Shown: positions 1 to 10,382, counted from the first letter of the stretch. The stretch: DNA of 64,000 nucleotides from Deinandra increscens subsp. villosa (GCA_039602395.1 JBCNJP010000006.1:55331502-55395501); one strand, 5' to 3'. Notes: generated by a model from the letters alone, not told the origin. A program made the numbers and translations.

Positions 1-686
1 TTTATGTGTTATAATATCTTTGGATATACATGTCATGTCTTCAGTGTTCCATGAAAATCTTGACATTCTGGACTGGAGAAATGTCACTAGTTCTTCTTCA
101 ATGGGACCAGGGATATTAGTGCCAATTGATACCTTTTTCCCAGTATGCAAGGGGTCTAGGACTACTTGCTTTACATCATGCTCCCTTGCCTCTAAGATGT
201 CCCTGGCCTTTTTCTTTAAAGGCTATCCTTGCCGGGCTTTGGCTAAAATCTTCATGGCTGAAGTGTAGCAGTCTTTAGCTTCCTGTTGGTCGTTGCGGAT
301 GGTGACCACTCCCCAGGGTGTTGGCAGTTTGACGCACTGATGGTACGTAGAGGGGACAACTTTCATGTCATGAATCCAGGGTCTGCCCAGGATATTGTTG
401 TATCCGGACGGAGCATCCATGACACAAAATCGCTACATCGAGTTCACCCCCTCATCGTAAACTGGAAGATTCACTTCTCCTAGGGTATTCTTTGTTTCCC
501 CATTGTAACCCACGAGGACTGTGGATTTGGAGATGACTTCATCCTGGGGTATCCCCATCTTGGTCAATGTTTTATGTTGAATAATATTAATAGAACTACC
601 TCCGTCAATTAGGATCCTCTTCATGAAATGGTTGACTATGTAGAGTGTGATCACGAGCCCATCATGGTGAGGGTCCATGACGTTGC
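1..686 (-). pseudogene. Ty3/gypsy (Tat-like) pol fragment: protease and start of reverse transcriptase
   Basis: Read on the minus strand, one frame carries a retropepsin core at about 600 (residues ILIDGGSSINII; DGGS is the plant gypsy form of the catalytic D-S/T-G), then the ILGRPWIH motif near 390, then the linker into reverse transcriptase (WNTEDMTCI near 40), which is typical just before RT in Tat/Ogre-type elements. In-frame stops at about 433 and 223 show decay, so no working polyprotein is made. The gene runs off the left edge. Its upstream part is at 10383-10810 in the same orientation, separated by the LTR element at 692-10377. If that element and one ACCTG copy are removed, the frame continues across the junction. 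The lineage is inferred from motifs; the domain calls are secure. Confidence 0.85.
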
Positions 687-691
687 ACCTG

Positions 692-1140
692 TGTTGAGGC
701 TAGATTATGAGGCTTGTAATATTAAATTAGTTGGGCTGGGCTTAGAGGGTTTATTTAGATTAGTAGACTAGTTTGGTTGAGTTTACTATTGGGCTTGGGG
801 TTTACCATTGGGTTTACTATTAGGGTTTAAGGTCCATTAGGGATCCTATATAAACCCCATGTGGTTCTCCATTGTAAGGTTGCTGTTTACGATTGAGAGA
901 GGAGCAGCCCGAGGTGTTTACGATCACAAGTGATTACGATCGTAAACCCGAGTGAAGTGAGTTTACGATTTCTGTTTTGTACCCGACAAGTTCATCTTGT
1001 GTGCAAGTTCAGGTTTTTCTTTGTTTTATTCATCGTATTTTTAGATTTCTTCTCATCTCTTTCTTGAATCACTAATCTAAACGGATTCCGCACGTTTAGA
1101 CTAGATAATATCGTGAACGGTTGTTGATTCTGGACCAACA
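692..1140 (+). repeat. 5-prime LTR of the gag-only element
   Basis: Starts TGTTGAGGCTAG and ends GGACCAACA. It includes a candidate promoter TATA at about 847-851 (CCTATATAAACC) followed by the putative R-U5 part. Several GTTTACGATC words lie at 885-970. A diverged solo copy in opposite orientation lies at 22748-23218. Confidence 0.92.
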
Positions 1141-1141
1141 A

Positions 1142-1156
1142 TTTGTATCAGAGCCA
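1142..1156 (+). other. Primer binding site for initiator tRNA-Met
   Basis: TTGTATCAGAGCC directly after the LTR matches the standard plant tRNA-iMet site TGGTATCAGAGCC except for one base. Its position immediately inside the 5-prime LTR fixes the element's orientation. Confidence 0.85.
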
Positions 1157-1885
1157 AGAAACGAGAGTTTCGTGGTTCTCACGATATTGATTCAAGAAGG
1201 TCTAACAGTTTTTGCGAGTTTTCTTGAGTTTTTCAGGTTTACGATCGAAATTCTGGGCTGTTCTTCACGTTTACGATCAGATCTGCTGCTGTTCATGAGT
1301 TTACGATCAGTTTCTGGGCAGTTTTGAGTGTTTACGACTCAATGTTCATCGTGTTCTTGGTGTTCTTGGTGATTACGACCAATTATGGGCTGGTATTGAC
1401 GTTTACGATCACAAAAATCGAGTTTACGACTTCAAGTTAGGAGCTTTGGGTGTTTACGATTTTATTCGACCGGAATCGAGATTACGACTTGTTTCGATCG
1501 GAAACAGGTTCACGATCAGTGTTTACGATCCAACTGTCTTCACAATCATAAACAGGTGATTACGATCATAAACAGGGATTACGATCGGAAACAGGGTTTA
1601 CGATCGGAAACTAGTTTGCGGCAAAAAGTCACTATTTCACACTTTCACGGAAACGGGCATAACTTTTGACTCGTTTGGAGTTAGAAGCTCAAATTTTAAC
1701 ATGACGTTCATGACAACAAGCCCCAGAATTACCCAGTCCAGGGGAGCTCGTTTGGACCCCCAAATTCCACTCCGAAGGCCTCCGTTTTTGCGTTTTAAGC
1801 TTTTGACACTATTCTTTGAAAAATACTTTTGCCGTTTTTGCCAATTTTTCAAAATTTTCAGAAGCTGCATATCTAAAGAAAGAAA
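1157..1885 (+). repeat. Untranslated leader with a degenerate GTTTACGATC array
   Basis: Between the primer site and the gag ATG the decamer GTTTACGATC and close variants (GATTACGATC, GTTTACGACT) recur more than a dozen times between about 1235 and 1615, at irregular 15-40 bp spacing. The same word occurs in the LTR. No conserved ORF is seen. The array lies where LTR elements usually carry packaging and dimerisation signals, but a role is only inferred. Confidence 0.7.
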
Positions 1886-2263
1886 ATGAGTTCAGAGGTT
1901 GAAGAAAAGAATATGGTTGAGAACAAGGATGCTTTCGCAGCTGAAGTTGACGAAACTAAGATATGCCCCAATCCTACTTGTGCACGTTTAATTCCTGGAC
2001 TTAGGCAAATTTGTAAAAATTATGAGATAGAACTGTTTGAAATAAAATGCGAAAGGAGTTCATTCAGGGGTAGATGGCAAAAGAGTGAAGCGAAAGTAAA
2101 AGCCCAAAAACTAGACATTGAGAAATATCAAAAGCTAGCAACGGAGAAGACCATTTTACATGATCGGGCTAGGATTGAGATATCTGAGCTGACACAGAAA
2201 TTAACTGAACTGCAGCAAAAATATGATGAGCTACAGGTAGCCATGTACAAAATAATCGATTAA
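1886..2263 (+). pseudogene. Gag-like protein, N-terminal part (interrupted)
   Basis: A 125-codon frame starts at ATG 1886 just after the leader. It contains a CPNPTC pair of cysteines near residue 30 and a charged, heptad-like stretch from about residue 60 to 118 that looks like a coiled coil, as in the N-terminal halves of many plant gag proteins. The last codons (from 2236) belong to the TIR element inserted at 2236-3050, so the natural protein continued beyond it. The frame resumes after the right target duplication at 3051 and runs to a stop at 3182-3184, overlapping the next frame at 3144. That implies one further frameshift before the zinc-knuckle part. Family-level gag assignment is by context; function is inferred. 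Confidence 0.65.
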
Positions 2264-3050
2264 CCGAACCGACACTGATTATTAATCGAAATCGAAACCG
2301 ATAATTAACCGATTATTCTGTAACCGATTACGGTTAGAGAATAACCGTAGGTTAGAGATCGATCATAGATTTTTGTCCTGGAAATCAATTTGGGATCGAT
2401 TATTTAAAACCGAATATAAGAATCGATCATTAATTGATTAATCGGTTAGTAATAAAAGAGCAACCAATTTAATAAATCCTAATTGTTCCAGGCACAATTG
2501 CATATTTATCCTAATTGTTCCAAGCCCAAAAAAACCCCAAATCGATTTTGAGTCAACCTAACCCCCAATCGTCTTCATCACCGTAAGACCGTAACTTACG
2601 ATTCTGCTTTGCTCTCACTAAGCGATTAACAAAAGAAACCCTAACCCCCTAGGCCCTAATTGATTCTACTATGCTCTCACTCACTCCGTAAGTCGACTTC
2701 ATCTCCTTCTGCTCTGCTCTCGGACTCTCAGTCGACTTCAACAATGTCGACCCAATGTTCTCAACCTATAAATGTTCGAAAAAAAGGGCCACAGCTTCTG
2801 TCATTTGTTAGTTATTACCCAACTACTTTTTTTTTAATATCTTGGCATTGACCGATTATAATCGGTTAAGATATAATAATCGATTTGGTTTTAACCGAAA
2901 TCGATCAGACAGGTTAGAGTTTTTTTGCCTAGTAATCGATTACAACCCGATTCGATTAACCTGTCATCAATTAATTTCGATTATTTTCTACTTGTAGATC
3001 GATTAATTTCCTAACCGGTTAATCGATGGTTAACCGGTTTGTACATGGCT
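2236..3050. mobile_element. Non-autonomous TIR transposon inside gag
   Basis: The ends carry the inverted repeat AGCCATGTACAAA (2239-2251) and its exact complement (3038-3050). The duplication AGCTACA lies outside at 2229-2235 and 3051-3057. A 7-8 bp duplication fits hAT-like elements, but the superfamily is not certain. The interior has no transposase. It is packed with AACCGATTAATCG-type words on both strands, many self-complementary. The insertion splits the gag-like frame, and removing it with one duplication copy restores frame continuity, which independently supports the boundaries. Confidence 0.75.
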
Positions 3051-3143
3051 AGCTACAAGTCAAGTATGATTGCAAGCAGGAAAGAAATCAGCGAATGCTC
3101 GATGCTGGAAAGGAATTGTCACATGCTGTTGTAACTGGTCAAG

Positions 3144-4655
3144 TTGGGAAAGATAAAACTGGGTTTGGCTCTAGAAAAGTCTGATAAGCCTCTGTCTGCA
3201 AACAGCATTATTCCTCCACCAGTTCCCAGAGACATTATAGGAATACTTCTTAGTGAGGAACAGGTTGAACGAACCAAGTCTGATTATAAAGAAGCTGCTC
3301 CTCCTATTGATAGTGTCTTGGTTGGAACTACACCATTGACTCAAGAAGAAATTGATAATGAAGCAAACATGACTTATGGTGAAGGAAGAGTAAAGGATAT
3401 ATCAGACAATGATGCTAAGTGTCAGAAATATGACAGGTGTCATAACTCTAAGTCTGATGATGCTGGGATAGAGTTGAAACCATACCCTAAAATTGAAACC
3501 CCATGCTTCAAAGTAATTGACGAAGTCAAAAGGGAAAAGGTGATCTTGACGACACGGCCTGAGGGGAAGATCTTTATGACATCTGGATCAATGTTTGACC
3601 AAGAACCAGATGTAGGATATGAATTACCATCCTTCTCCTCCAAGTTCAAGGGAATAACCGATGGAGTGATAAGTGAACCTAAAGTTGAGAGGCCAAAGAT
3701 CACCATCAAGCATCCAAGTATGAAACCAACAGCTGGAGTGAAGAACGAAAAACTCAAGGGAGTAGTCGTGTCTCCATTTTCTTCAGTTGGATCATGCAGT
3801 TGCTGTTGTAATTGCAAGAATGGTGCTTCAACGTCAAAGAATCAAGGAAGCACAAAGACAGTAAAGACAGGTTCGACACAGGCTTCGACAAACCAGCAGA
3901 AAGTCAAATCTAAAGCTGCAGTCAAACCAAAGAAGCATACACAAGGCAACCCAGCTCCATATCAGCCACCAAAGACAAATGGGTACACGTCTGAATTCTA
4001 TCTAAAGAAGCAGACTTGTTTTAATTGTGGCATCACTGGTCATATTGCTAGAAACTGTCTTTATTGCCCTTATGAACCCTATTATCCGAAAACTCAAAGG
4101 GTTTCATCTCAGGAGTCTGTGAAGTCTAAGCCGATGATGGTGCAGAAACCTAAGGCAATGAAGACTGTTACTCCTAAGGTTAAACCCTCTGATCAACATT
4201 GGGGCGCTGCCAAAGCTGAAAGAAAATCTATAAATCTAAACAACAGCTTTCCAAGTTACAAAAATTTCCAAAAACAGGTGAAGAAACCATTTTCAAAACA
4301 ACCAAAGTCTGAAAAACCCAAGGTTACCCCTCCCAAGGTAACTAAAACTGTTTTGAAAAATGATTCTAAAATGAAGAAGGTTGAAATACCTAAAGTCACA
4401 ACTCCAAAGGTGACTAAAACAAAAACTGTTTTGAATAATGAATCTAAAACGAAGAAGGTTGAAATACCTAAAGTCGCAACTCCAAAAGTGACTAAAACAA
4501 ATGTTAAATCACCTGGAACTTGGAAACCAAAAATCAAGGCAACTCCATCACAACTTCCTGATTTCTCAAAGGGGATGTTCTTACAAGAAGTATCCTTTAT
4601 TGATTCCTCAGATGTATCCAGAAAAACAATGGCCTGGGTACCAATGGCTAACTAA
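3144..4655 (+). CDS. Gag-like nucleocapsid protein with CCHC zinc knuckle
   Basis: The longest open frame in the window (503 codons). A CCHC knuckle, CFNCGITGHIARNC, lies near residue 293 (about 4018-4060); it is the RNA-binding signature of retroelement nucleocapsids. A cysteine cluster (CSCCCNC) lies near residue 220. The C-terminal 150 residues are very lysine-rich and contain three repeats of a roughly 20-residue unit ending KVTPPKVTKT or similar. The protein ends at a stop with no protease following, so the element is gag-only. The true N terminus is upstream at 1886, and the ATG at 3144 probably only marks where the shifted frame opens. The expected role is binding and packaging of the element RNA. 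Any function is inferred, and the frameshift at about 3144-3184 may already have inactivated it. Confidence 0.8.
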   Translation: MGKIKLGLALEKSDKPLSANSIIPPPVPRDIIGILLSEEQVERTKSDYKEAAPPIDSVLVGTTPLTQEEIDNEANMTYGEGRVKDISDNDAKCQKYDRCHNSKSDDAGIELKPYPKIETPCFKVIDEVKREKVILTTRPEGKIFMTSGSMFDQEPDVGYELPSFSSKFKGITDGVISEPKVERPKITIKHPSMKPTAGVKNEKLKGVVVSPFSSVGSCSCCCNCKNGASTSKNQGSTKTVKTGSTQASTNQQKVKSKAAVKPKKHTQGNPAPYQPPKTNGYTSEFYLKKQTCFNCGITGHIARNCLYCPYEPYYPKTQRVSSQESVKSKPMMVQKPKAMKTVTPKVKPSDQHWGAAKAERKSINLNNSFPSYKNFQKQVKKPFSKQPKSEKPKVTPPKVTKTVLKNDSKMKKVEIPKVTTPKVTKTKTVLNNESKTKKVEIPKVATPKVTKTNVKSPGTWKPKIKATPSQLPDFSKGMFLQEVSFIDSSDVSRKTMAWVPMAN

Positions 4656-5479
4656 TCTATCACTATGTGCAGGAACAGTCAAGGAGGATTATCACTAACA
4701 TTTTTATTATTAATTTGTTTGTTGATAAGTGATTGTTCCAGGCACAGTTTAGGAGACGTATCTTCATGTCATGACAAGCAATTTTTTATGGAGGATATGT
4801 TTCCTTGAGAGGTAAAAGGTCAAATTCAGCATGAAAGGTACTGTTCTTAACTTGGTTGTTTGTTTGATGAAACGGAAAAGGGTGTTTTAAGTCAAACCAA
4901 ATTTCCTAAAATTTTCACTTGGTGATTGATTGTTGAAGTGTTTGACTTCTAATGCAATTTAGTGTGCATGTCATGAAACCTATTTCTCCAAATTTTCAAA
5001 TCCATACTTTGAAGATTAGCTTGGCCAGATGTGTGTGAAGTTATTTGCTCTGCTTATGTGTTCGTGTTTAAAAAAAATGTTCACAAACGTTGTGACATTA
5101 AAAATCAAAAAGCAAGGGGAAGAAATGTAAAAATGAAGAAAAAGTTGACCCCTCAAAAGTAGTGTGCTTTTCAATTTTTAATTGTTTGTGTTTTGTTTCT
5201 GAGAAGTGAAATATGGCCAGGTTGGAGATGGCTGACATGTGTAAAGCGGAAGTGAAAAGCAAGCTCCACGGTGATATGCTCGGTAGGCTCGACCTAATCT
5301 TATGACCACCAATGTAAGTGCAATGAACTTAAAATATATATATGTTTAGTTTCCCATCTCAGTTTGCATGGTTTAAAAAACTGAGTCCCAGCAAAAACGG
5401 GTTGAGAGTGGTAATTATACCTAGTATTCACTCTCTCACACGCCATATTTCTGCTGTTATGACTACACTACATAATAAA

Positions 5480-5560
5480 AAGAAATGAAAAAGAAATGAA
5501 AAAGAAAAGAAAAAGAAAAGAAAAAGAATAGAAAAAGAAAAGAAAATAAAAAAAATAATC
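5480..5560 (+). repeat. GAAAAA-type microsatellite
   Basis: About 13 imperfect units of AAAAGA or AAAATGA, interrupted. Confidence 0.9.
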
Positions 5561-6094
5561 ACTCAGTTTGGTCTTCTTTGCGTGCTTATGCGGCCGACCT
5601 GATCACCGACTGATGATTAATGAAATAAGTGGTAGTCATAGCGGTGTTGCATGGTTCCTCAAGTTGGGGGTTTGTGAATCCTCAATAAACTCTGAGGTTG
5701 AGTAGGTTTTTCTATGTACAATTGGGTGTGGGGATGATTAAACATGCTGGTAAGTATTAATCTATTAAGCATGATGCATTGGTTGGGTTTAAACGGGTCT
5801 GAGTTTAAAGCGGACAAACATACTGGCAATCACCTGGACTAGTCAAGTAAACAAAGCTGAAAAGGGTTCCTCAGTCAGATTCACATGGTTTGATCCCTTG
5901 TAAACTTTCTCATGTTTGATATTGATAAGTATTTGTTTATTTTTATCTTTCGTGTGTGTGTCTTTAAGTTCTTTTTGGTTGTGTTTACGTCTTGGCCAGG
6001 TTAATTTGACAAGTCAAAATGTGTTTTCATGGGTTTTGATGCATGACAGTATGCCCCCTGCAGATCTTGACAAATTTTTAGGGGAAGGAGAGGG

Positions 6095-6190
6095 GATAAT
6101 AAGTATTATCCGAAGGGAACTCGAGGATGATACTTATTATCTAATGAAAAGACTTCCATAATACATAGTATCTGAAGGGAACTCGAAGAT
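6095..6190 (+). other. Two tandem stem-loops with identical loop
   Basis: Hairpin 1: GATAATAAGTATTATCC (6095-6111) pairs with GGATGATACTTATTATC (6125-6141), leaving the loop GAAGGGAACTCGA (6112-6124). Hairpin 2: a 16-nt arm ending at about 6173 pairs with AGATAATATGTATTAT around the same 13-nt loop. The stems differ in sequence but both keep pairing, with one G-U in hairpin 1 and one mismatch in hairpin 2. Confidence 0.8.
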
Positions 6191-7830
6191 AATATGTATT
6201 ATCTCAAGGGAAGTCCTTAGCTGAGGGGAAATTATCAGCTAAGGGGAAGTCTTTAGAGGTCTTGGGTTCAGGGGAAGTTTTATAGAAAACCCGTAATCTA
6301 TATTAGGGTTTTTGGTTAAAATTATGTTAATTTGAATCAACTGAACAGATGATAATTACCTTATAACCCAAAGACCAGTCATCAAATGTCTGGTGGAGTA
6401 TATTTTTTTCAAATGTGTGTCAGACAGGTTGATGATAGAAAGATGCTGCTGATGCTGCTGCTGCTCAAAGTTAAAGAACCAGCCGGACAAGACTTCCATC
6501 TGGAAAAGCAACTGTTCAGGGGAAGTTGTTGGTGTCTTTACAAGTTTTCAGAAGTTTCAAAAGAGCTTCAAAGAAGATGTTCACATGTTTAGGGGAAGCT
6601 GAATGTGACAATCCGACTTTTCAGGTCATTTTCTAGCATTAACTGAACGTAAAACCGTATTAAATGTTGTGTGAACATTTACGTGCTTAACTGTGTTGAC
6701 TTGTTGACTTTAGCAATTAGGGTTTTGTGTGATCAATCACTACGAGCATGCACGAAAGATTAAAAGTTTAATATTCTATGATTTTATGTGGAATAAAAAG
6801 AATATATATGATTAAACTATATTTATATATTTGTGTAATTAAATAATTTTAATTACAAACCATTACTAATAGAGTTATATGTGACTTAAATATAAGTTAT
6901 GAGTTTTAAATCTCTATGTTATGATTTTAAAGGATTTAATTTCAACTCACAAATCTATGCACTCTAAATATATAAGTTATAGATCTAAAATCTATGATTT
7001 TATGTGGATATAAACGAGATTTATATTTCTTATAAACGTTATACGCTTTATATATTTTGACATTCCTCGTATATCCGTCGCGAAAACATTTTCTGTTAAC
7101 TTCGTTAGAGCCGTTAGGTGTTCATAAAACTTCGAGGGCTTATCTTGTAATTTATCAAACATGTTTTCACTTAATTAAACCTGGAGGGTCTATTCTGTAA
7201 TCACCACAAACATGTTATCTTGATTGAAACTTCACGAGGGACTGAAGTTGCCAACCTCCGAAACTAGCTTTGAAGACTGTGGGTTACGAGAATTAAAACT
7301 CGATGATCGGTTTCAACCGATCATCACCACCACCTCGTCGACTTTATTGCTAGTAATAACTCTGATTCAATGATAAGAGTTATATCATTGTAAATTACCT
7401 CTATTCCCAGTCCCTCTCTCGCATCCCTCGTCCATCTCTCTCTCGATTTCTCTGTTTTTGGGCTTTAGAAAGTTTTCCGGTGAACTTAAAATTCCGGCCA
7501 AACACTGCTTAGTCGACCTTCATTCGATCACCACCGTGATCGCCTTTCATCACTGAGCAAGCACGTGTCCTCAATTTTGGGAATTGAAGCAAAACGCGGA
7601 GTGGTCGTCAAAGTTTCGGGTTCGTTTCGGTGTACAAAACGTATCAATCTCTCATCTCCGACTTGAGGTAATGAATCCTTAGTGTTAGTCGCACCCTTTT
7701 ATGAGTTTTTATTGAGTTCGTGATTTTTCCGGCGACCGGAACTAGGGTTCCGATCACCGGAGTTAATGGGTGAAGAAGATGACAGGGACTGGGTACGGGT
7801 TATATGTTTTTAGATCCGACTAAATCTCAG

Positions 7831-7911
7831 ACGCCAATCTGGCACAGATGGTTTGGGCGCTGGGTTCGTTCCTTGAGAGGCGCGGGTTCGAGTCCCGGCC
7901 TCACTGTTTTT
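7831..7911 (+). ncRNA. tRNA-like module 1 in LTR copy A
   Basis: Box-A-like TGGCACAGATGG (7840-7851), a perfect box B GGTTCGAGTCC (7885-7895) at tRNA-like spacing, a four-pair T stem, and TTTTT at 7907-7911 as a possible Pol III terminator. The acceptor stem is not conserved, so this is tRNA-like and not a tRNA gene. Confidence 0.6.
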
Positions 7912-8000
7912 CATTTTTCTTGTCCTTGTTTTCCTAAATCCAGTTCTCTACTATTGTTTATGTACATAAATATTTCCTGCCCGGAACTTATACACCAACA

Positions 8001-8078
8001 GGGCCGGTGGCCGAGTGGCTTGATCGCTGTCTTGAAACGTAGAGGTCACGGGTTCGAACCCGGTGACCTCCATGTTTT
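8001..8078 (+). ncRNA. tRNA-like module 2 in LTR copy A (Ser/Leu-like)
   Basis: Perfect box A TGGCCGAGTGG (8008-8018) and box B GGTTCGAACCC (8051-8061), with TTTT at 8075-8078. The CTTGAAA around 8031-8037 resembles the anticodon loop of tRNA-Ser(UGA). GGTCAC and GTGACC flank the T arm and make a longer hairpin than in a tRNA. The 5-prime acceptor strand does not pair with the 3-prime end. Confidence 0.65.
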
Positions 8079-8402
8079 CTGTTTTTAGTTATTTTTGTGA
8101 TCTTAAACATTTAATAACCTAGAAACCCATACTTAACGCTGCTCCCTATCGTATTTTAAACCCGTAAAAATATATTTGATGATACTTAGGACCTCGTAAA
8201 TCATATTTTGATTTACAAAACATGTGTAACTTGTTATCTTAATAAAGATAGATTTCTAAATACCTATGTATATATATATATATTGATATAAAAATTATAG
8301 TTTTACAAAAAGGTAAAAATATATATATTTTGAGTAGATTAATATATATAAACTTATGACGTTGGATTTTTATTGAAATAATCGAATACCTTTATGATAA
8401 CC

Positions 8403-8435
<33 letters not shown>

Positions 8436-9544
8436 CTTTGTCCTAGCAAAATTCGTTATTAACGTCACTCGAACATTTAGTTAAATAATATATATATATT
8501 TATTTGTGAAACCCTTGAACTATATAATATGTATAATATTGGTATATATTGTATTTTCTCGTGCTATTTCGATAATCGCTCGGATTTGGCACAAGTGCCA
8601 TCCTCGACTTATTCCGGACTTCACGATCCTTCGTTTTTATCGTTTACGTTAGACTTGATAGTTTATAGAACACACACTTATACTCGTATGCTCGTTAGGT
8701 GATTGATTGCTTGCACAAGACTCGTTCTTGCTACTTGAATTAACTGTTTTATCTGGAAACCTTGCCGAGCAACCTAAGGTGAGTTTCACGGCCCCATTTT
8801 ACTGTTTTAAATCCTGTTGGGGGAGATTAACATGCATGATTTACACAACTGAGATAATTAGACTTTTATATATCACACGATTACTGATTACTGAGGCACA
8901 CTAGACAACAAAGTCCTTCTCATGGTACCGTTAGTATTTGGTGATGATAGCGGGAAATATATTGTAGTACTACTGGGTTTGACAAACCCCACCCGGGCCA
9001 GTCGCTCTGGCACGATTGGATATCGAACGGGTGTTATATTCGTCCTCAACGAAACAAGGCAAACTATAAACAACTGTCAGCTTCGGTGACCATCACGTGC
9101 AAAGTTTCATGTACATAGCCTAGCTAGCTATCTGATATATATTAGTGATTATGCTCACAACTTGTACTGTTTTGAAGATACTAAACCTGTGAACTCACCA
9201 ACCTTTGTGTTGACACTTTTTAGCATGTTATTTCTCAGGTCGCTAAACTGGATTGTCTGCCACGAGCTAGGATGCACCACATAAGGATTATTATTGTCAT
9301 GCATGCGTCATAGACTTTAATATTTTTCAAACTCATTAACTTTTGGTTTGCGCATGTTTTGGCGCTGGAACAATTATTACAACTTTTGTCGTTTACGCTT
9401 CCGCATTTAAAAACGCATTTACTCTGGTTTTACTTTTTACATTGCATATAGACTGTTCGTATGGCTAATGTGTTCGATCCTGGTTTGTCACGCTCCCTGC
9501 GGCGCGTTGTCGCGCGTGGGATTTTTGGGGGGTGTGACACTGAA

Positions 9545-9928
9545 GATTTCAAGTCGATCTTTGATGAAGAAAATGATGCAGAGAGCAGTTAGAGATTTTG
9601 AAGACCCAAGATCAACAACCAAGTTCTTCAAAGTTAGAGGTGTTCAAACTTTTTACCCTCTAATTTTCAAGATTCAAGACAGTTACCTAAGATTCAGCAA
9701 GAACCAGTTCTTTCAATAGAAGCAAGTCAATGAGAATCCTCCATTTCATTAACTTGTTCATTTCAAGAAGTTCGAGCTGATGCTGATCAAGAGGAAGTCC
9801 CAAATGCCCGTCATGAAACCCATTGAAGATTTCTGCGGAAAGAATCTTCATCAACATCTATGCCATCCAGTCAAGAAGAAGAACTTCAAACATTGAAGAC
9901 ATTTAATATCACAAGCCTAGGGGAAGAT
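9545..9928 (+). other. Remaining 3-prime interior and polypurine tract of the gag-only element
   Basis: Continuation after the solo LTR; no convincing gene. It ends with the purine tract AGGGGAAGA (about 9919-9927) immediately before the right LTR. Confidence 0.7.
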
Positions 9929-10377
9929 TGTTGAGGCTAGATTATGAGGCTTGTAATATTAAATTAGTTGGGATGGGCTTAAAGGGTTTATTTAGATTAG
10001 TAGACTAGTTTGGTTGGGTTTACTATTGGGCTTGGGGTTTACCATTGGGTTTACTATTAGGGTTTAAGGTCCATTAGGGATCCTATATAAACCCCATGTG
10101 GTTCTCCATTGAAAGGTTGTTGTTTACGATTGAGAGAGGAGCAGCCCGAGGTGTTTACGATCACAAGTGATTACGATCGTATACCCGAGTGAAGTGAGTT
10201 TACGATTTCTGTTTTATACCCGACAAGTTCATCTTGTGTGCAAGTTCAAGTTTTTCTTTGTTTTATTCATCGTATTCTTAGATTTCTTCTCATCTCTTTC
10301 TTGAATCACTAATCTAAACGGATTCCGCACGTTTAGACTAGATAATATCGTGAACGGTTGTTGATTCAGGACCAACA
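9929..10377 (+). repeat. 3-prime LTR of the gag-only element
   Basis: Same length as the left LTR (449 bp), with about ten substitutions by eye. Followed by the second ACCTG copy at 10378-10382. Confidence 0.92.
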
Positions 10378-10382
10378 ACCTG

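Larger units (their letters stand above)
4656..6603 (+). other. Non-coding 3-prime region of the gag-only element
   Basis: No conserved ORF. It holds an A-rich GAAAAA microsatellite (about 5480-5560) and, from about 6080, repeated purine tracts (AGGGGAAG, GAAGGGAA) of the kind that prime plus-strand synthesis in copia elements with several polypurine tracts. It also holds the paired hairpins described separately. Confidence 0.6.
6604..9539 (+). mobile_element. Solo LTR of the 3-kb tRNA-module LTR family (copy A)
   Basis: Begins TGTGACAATCCG and ends GGGGTGTGACA. It is flanked by the perfect 5-bp duplication CTGAA (6599-6603 and 9540-9544) with no internal region, so it is a solo LTR left by recombination. 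It is the reverse complement, with divergence, of the LTRs at 10811, 14274 and 22545. The interior is AT-rich near 6760-7080, has a GC-richer stretch at 7250-7800, two tRNA-like modules (7831-8078) and AT microsatellites (about 8265-8440). It interrupts the 3-prime non-coding part of the gag-only element. Confidence 0.92.
692..10377 (+). mobile_element. Complete non-autonomous LTR retrotransposon (copia-like, gag only), with nested insertions
   Basis: Two 449-bp direct repeats (692-1140 and 9929-10377) begin TGTTGAGG and end CCAACA. They are flanked by the perfect 5-bp duplication ACCTG (687-691 and 10378-10382). A near-perfect initiator tRNA-Met primer site follows the left LTR, and a purine tract (AGGGGAAGA) precedes the right one. 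The LTRs differ at about ten positions by eye. The only coding sequence is a gag-like protein with a CCHC knuckle; I see no protease, integrase, RT or RNase H, so mobilisation would need enzymes from elsewhere. Many AGGGGAAG-type tracts upstream of the right LTR recall SIRE/Maximus copia elements, which is an inference. The interior is broken by a TIR element (2236-3050) and a solo LTR (6604-9539); without them the element would be about 5.9 kb. It sits inside a minus-strand gypsy element. Confidence 0.9.

Noticed and set aside
20..268. 82-residue plus-strand frame at the left edge
   Set aside because: Shadow of the minus-strand gypsy pol, which has clear family motifs.
3440..3817. 125-residue minus-strand frame (and 4256-4537)
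   Set aside because: Shadow of the gag-like frame at 3144-4655.
8001..8078. Functional tRNA-Ser gene
   Set aside because: Box A and B are perfect but the acceptor and anticodon stems do not pair and the long variable arm is missing; it is part of a repeated LTR.
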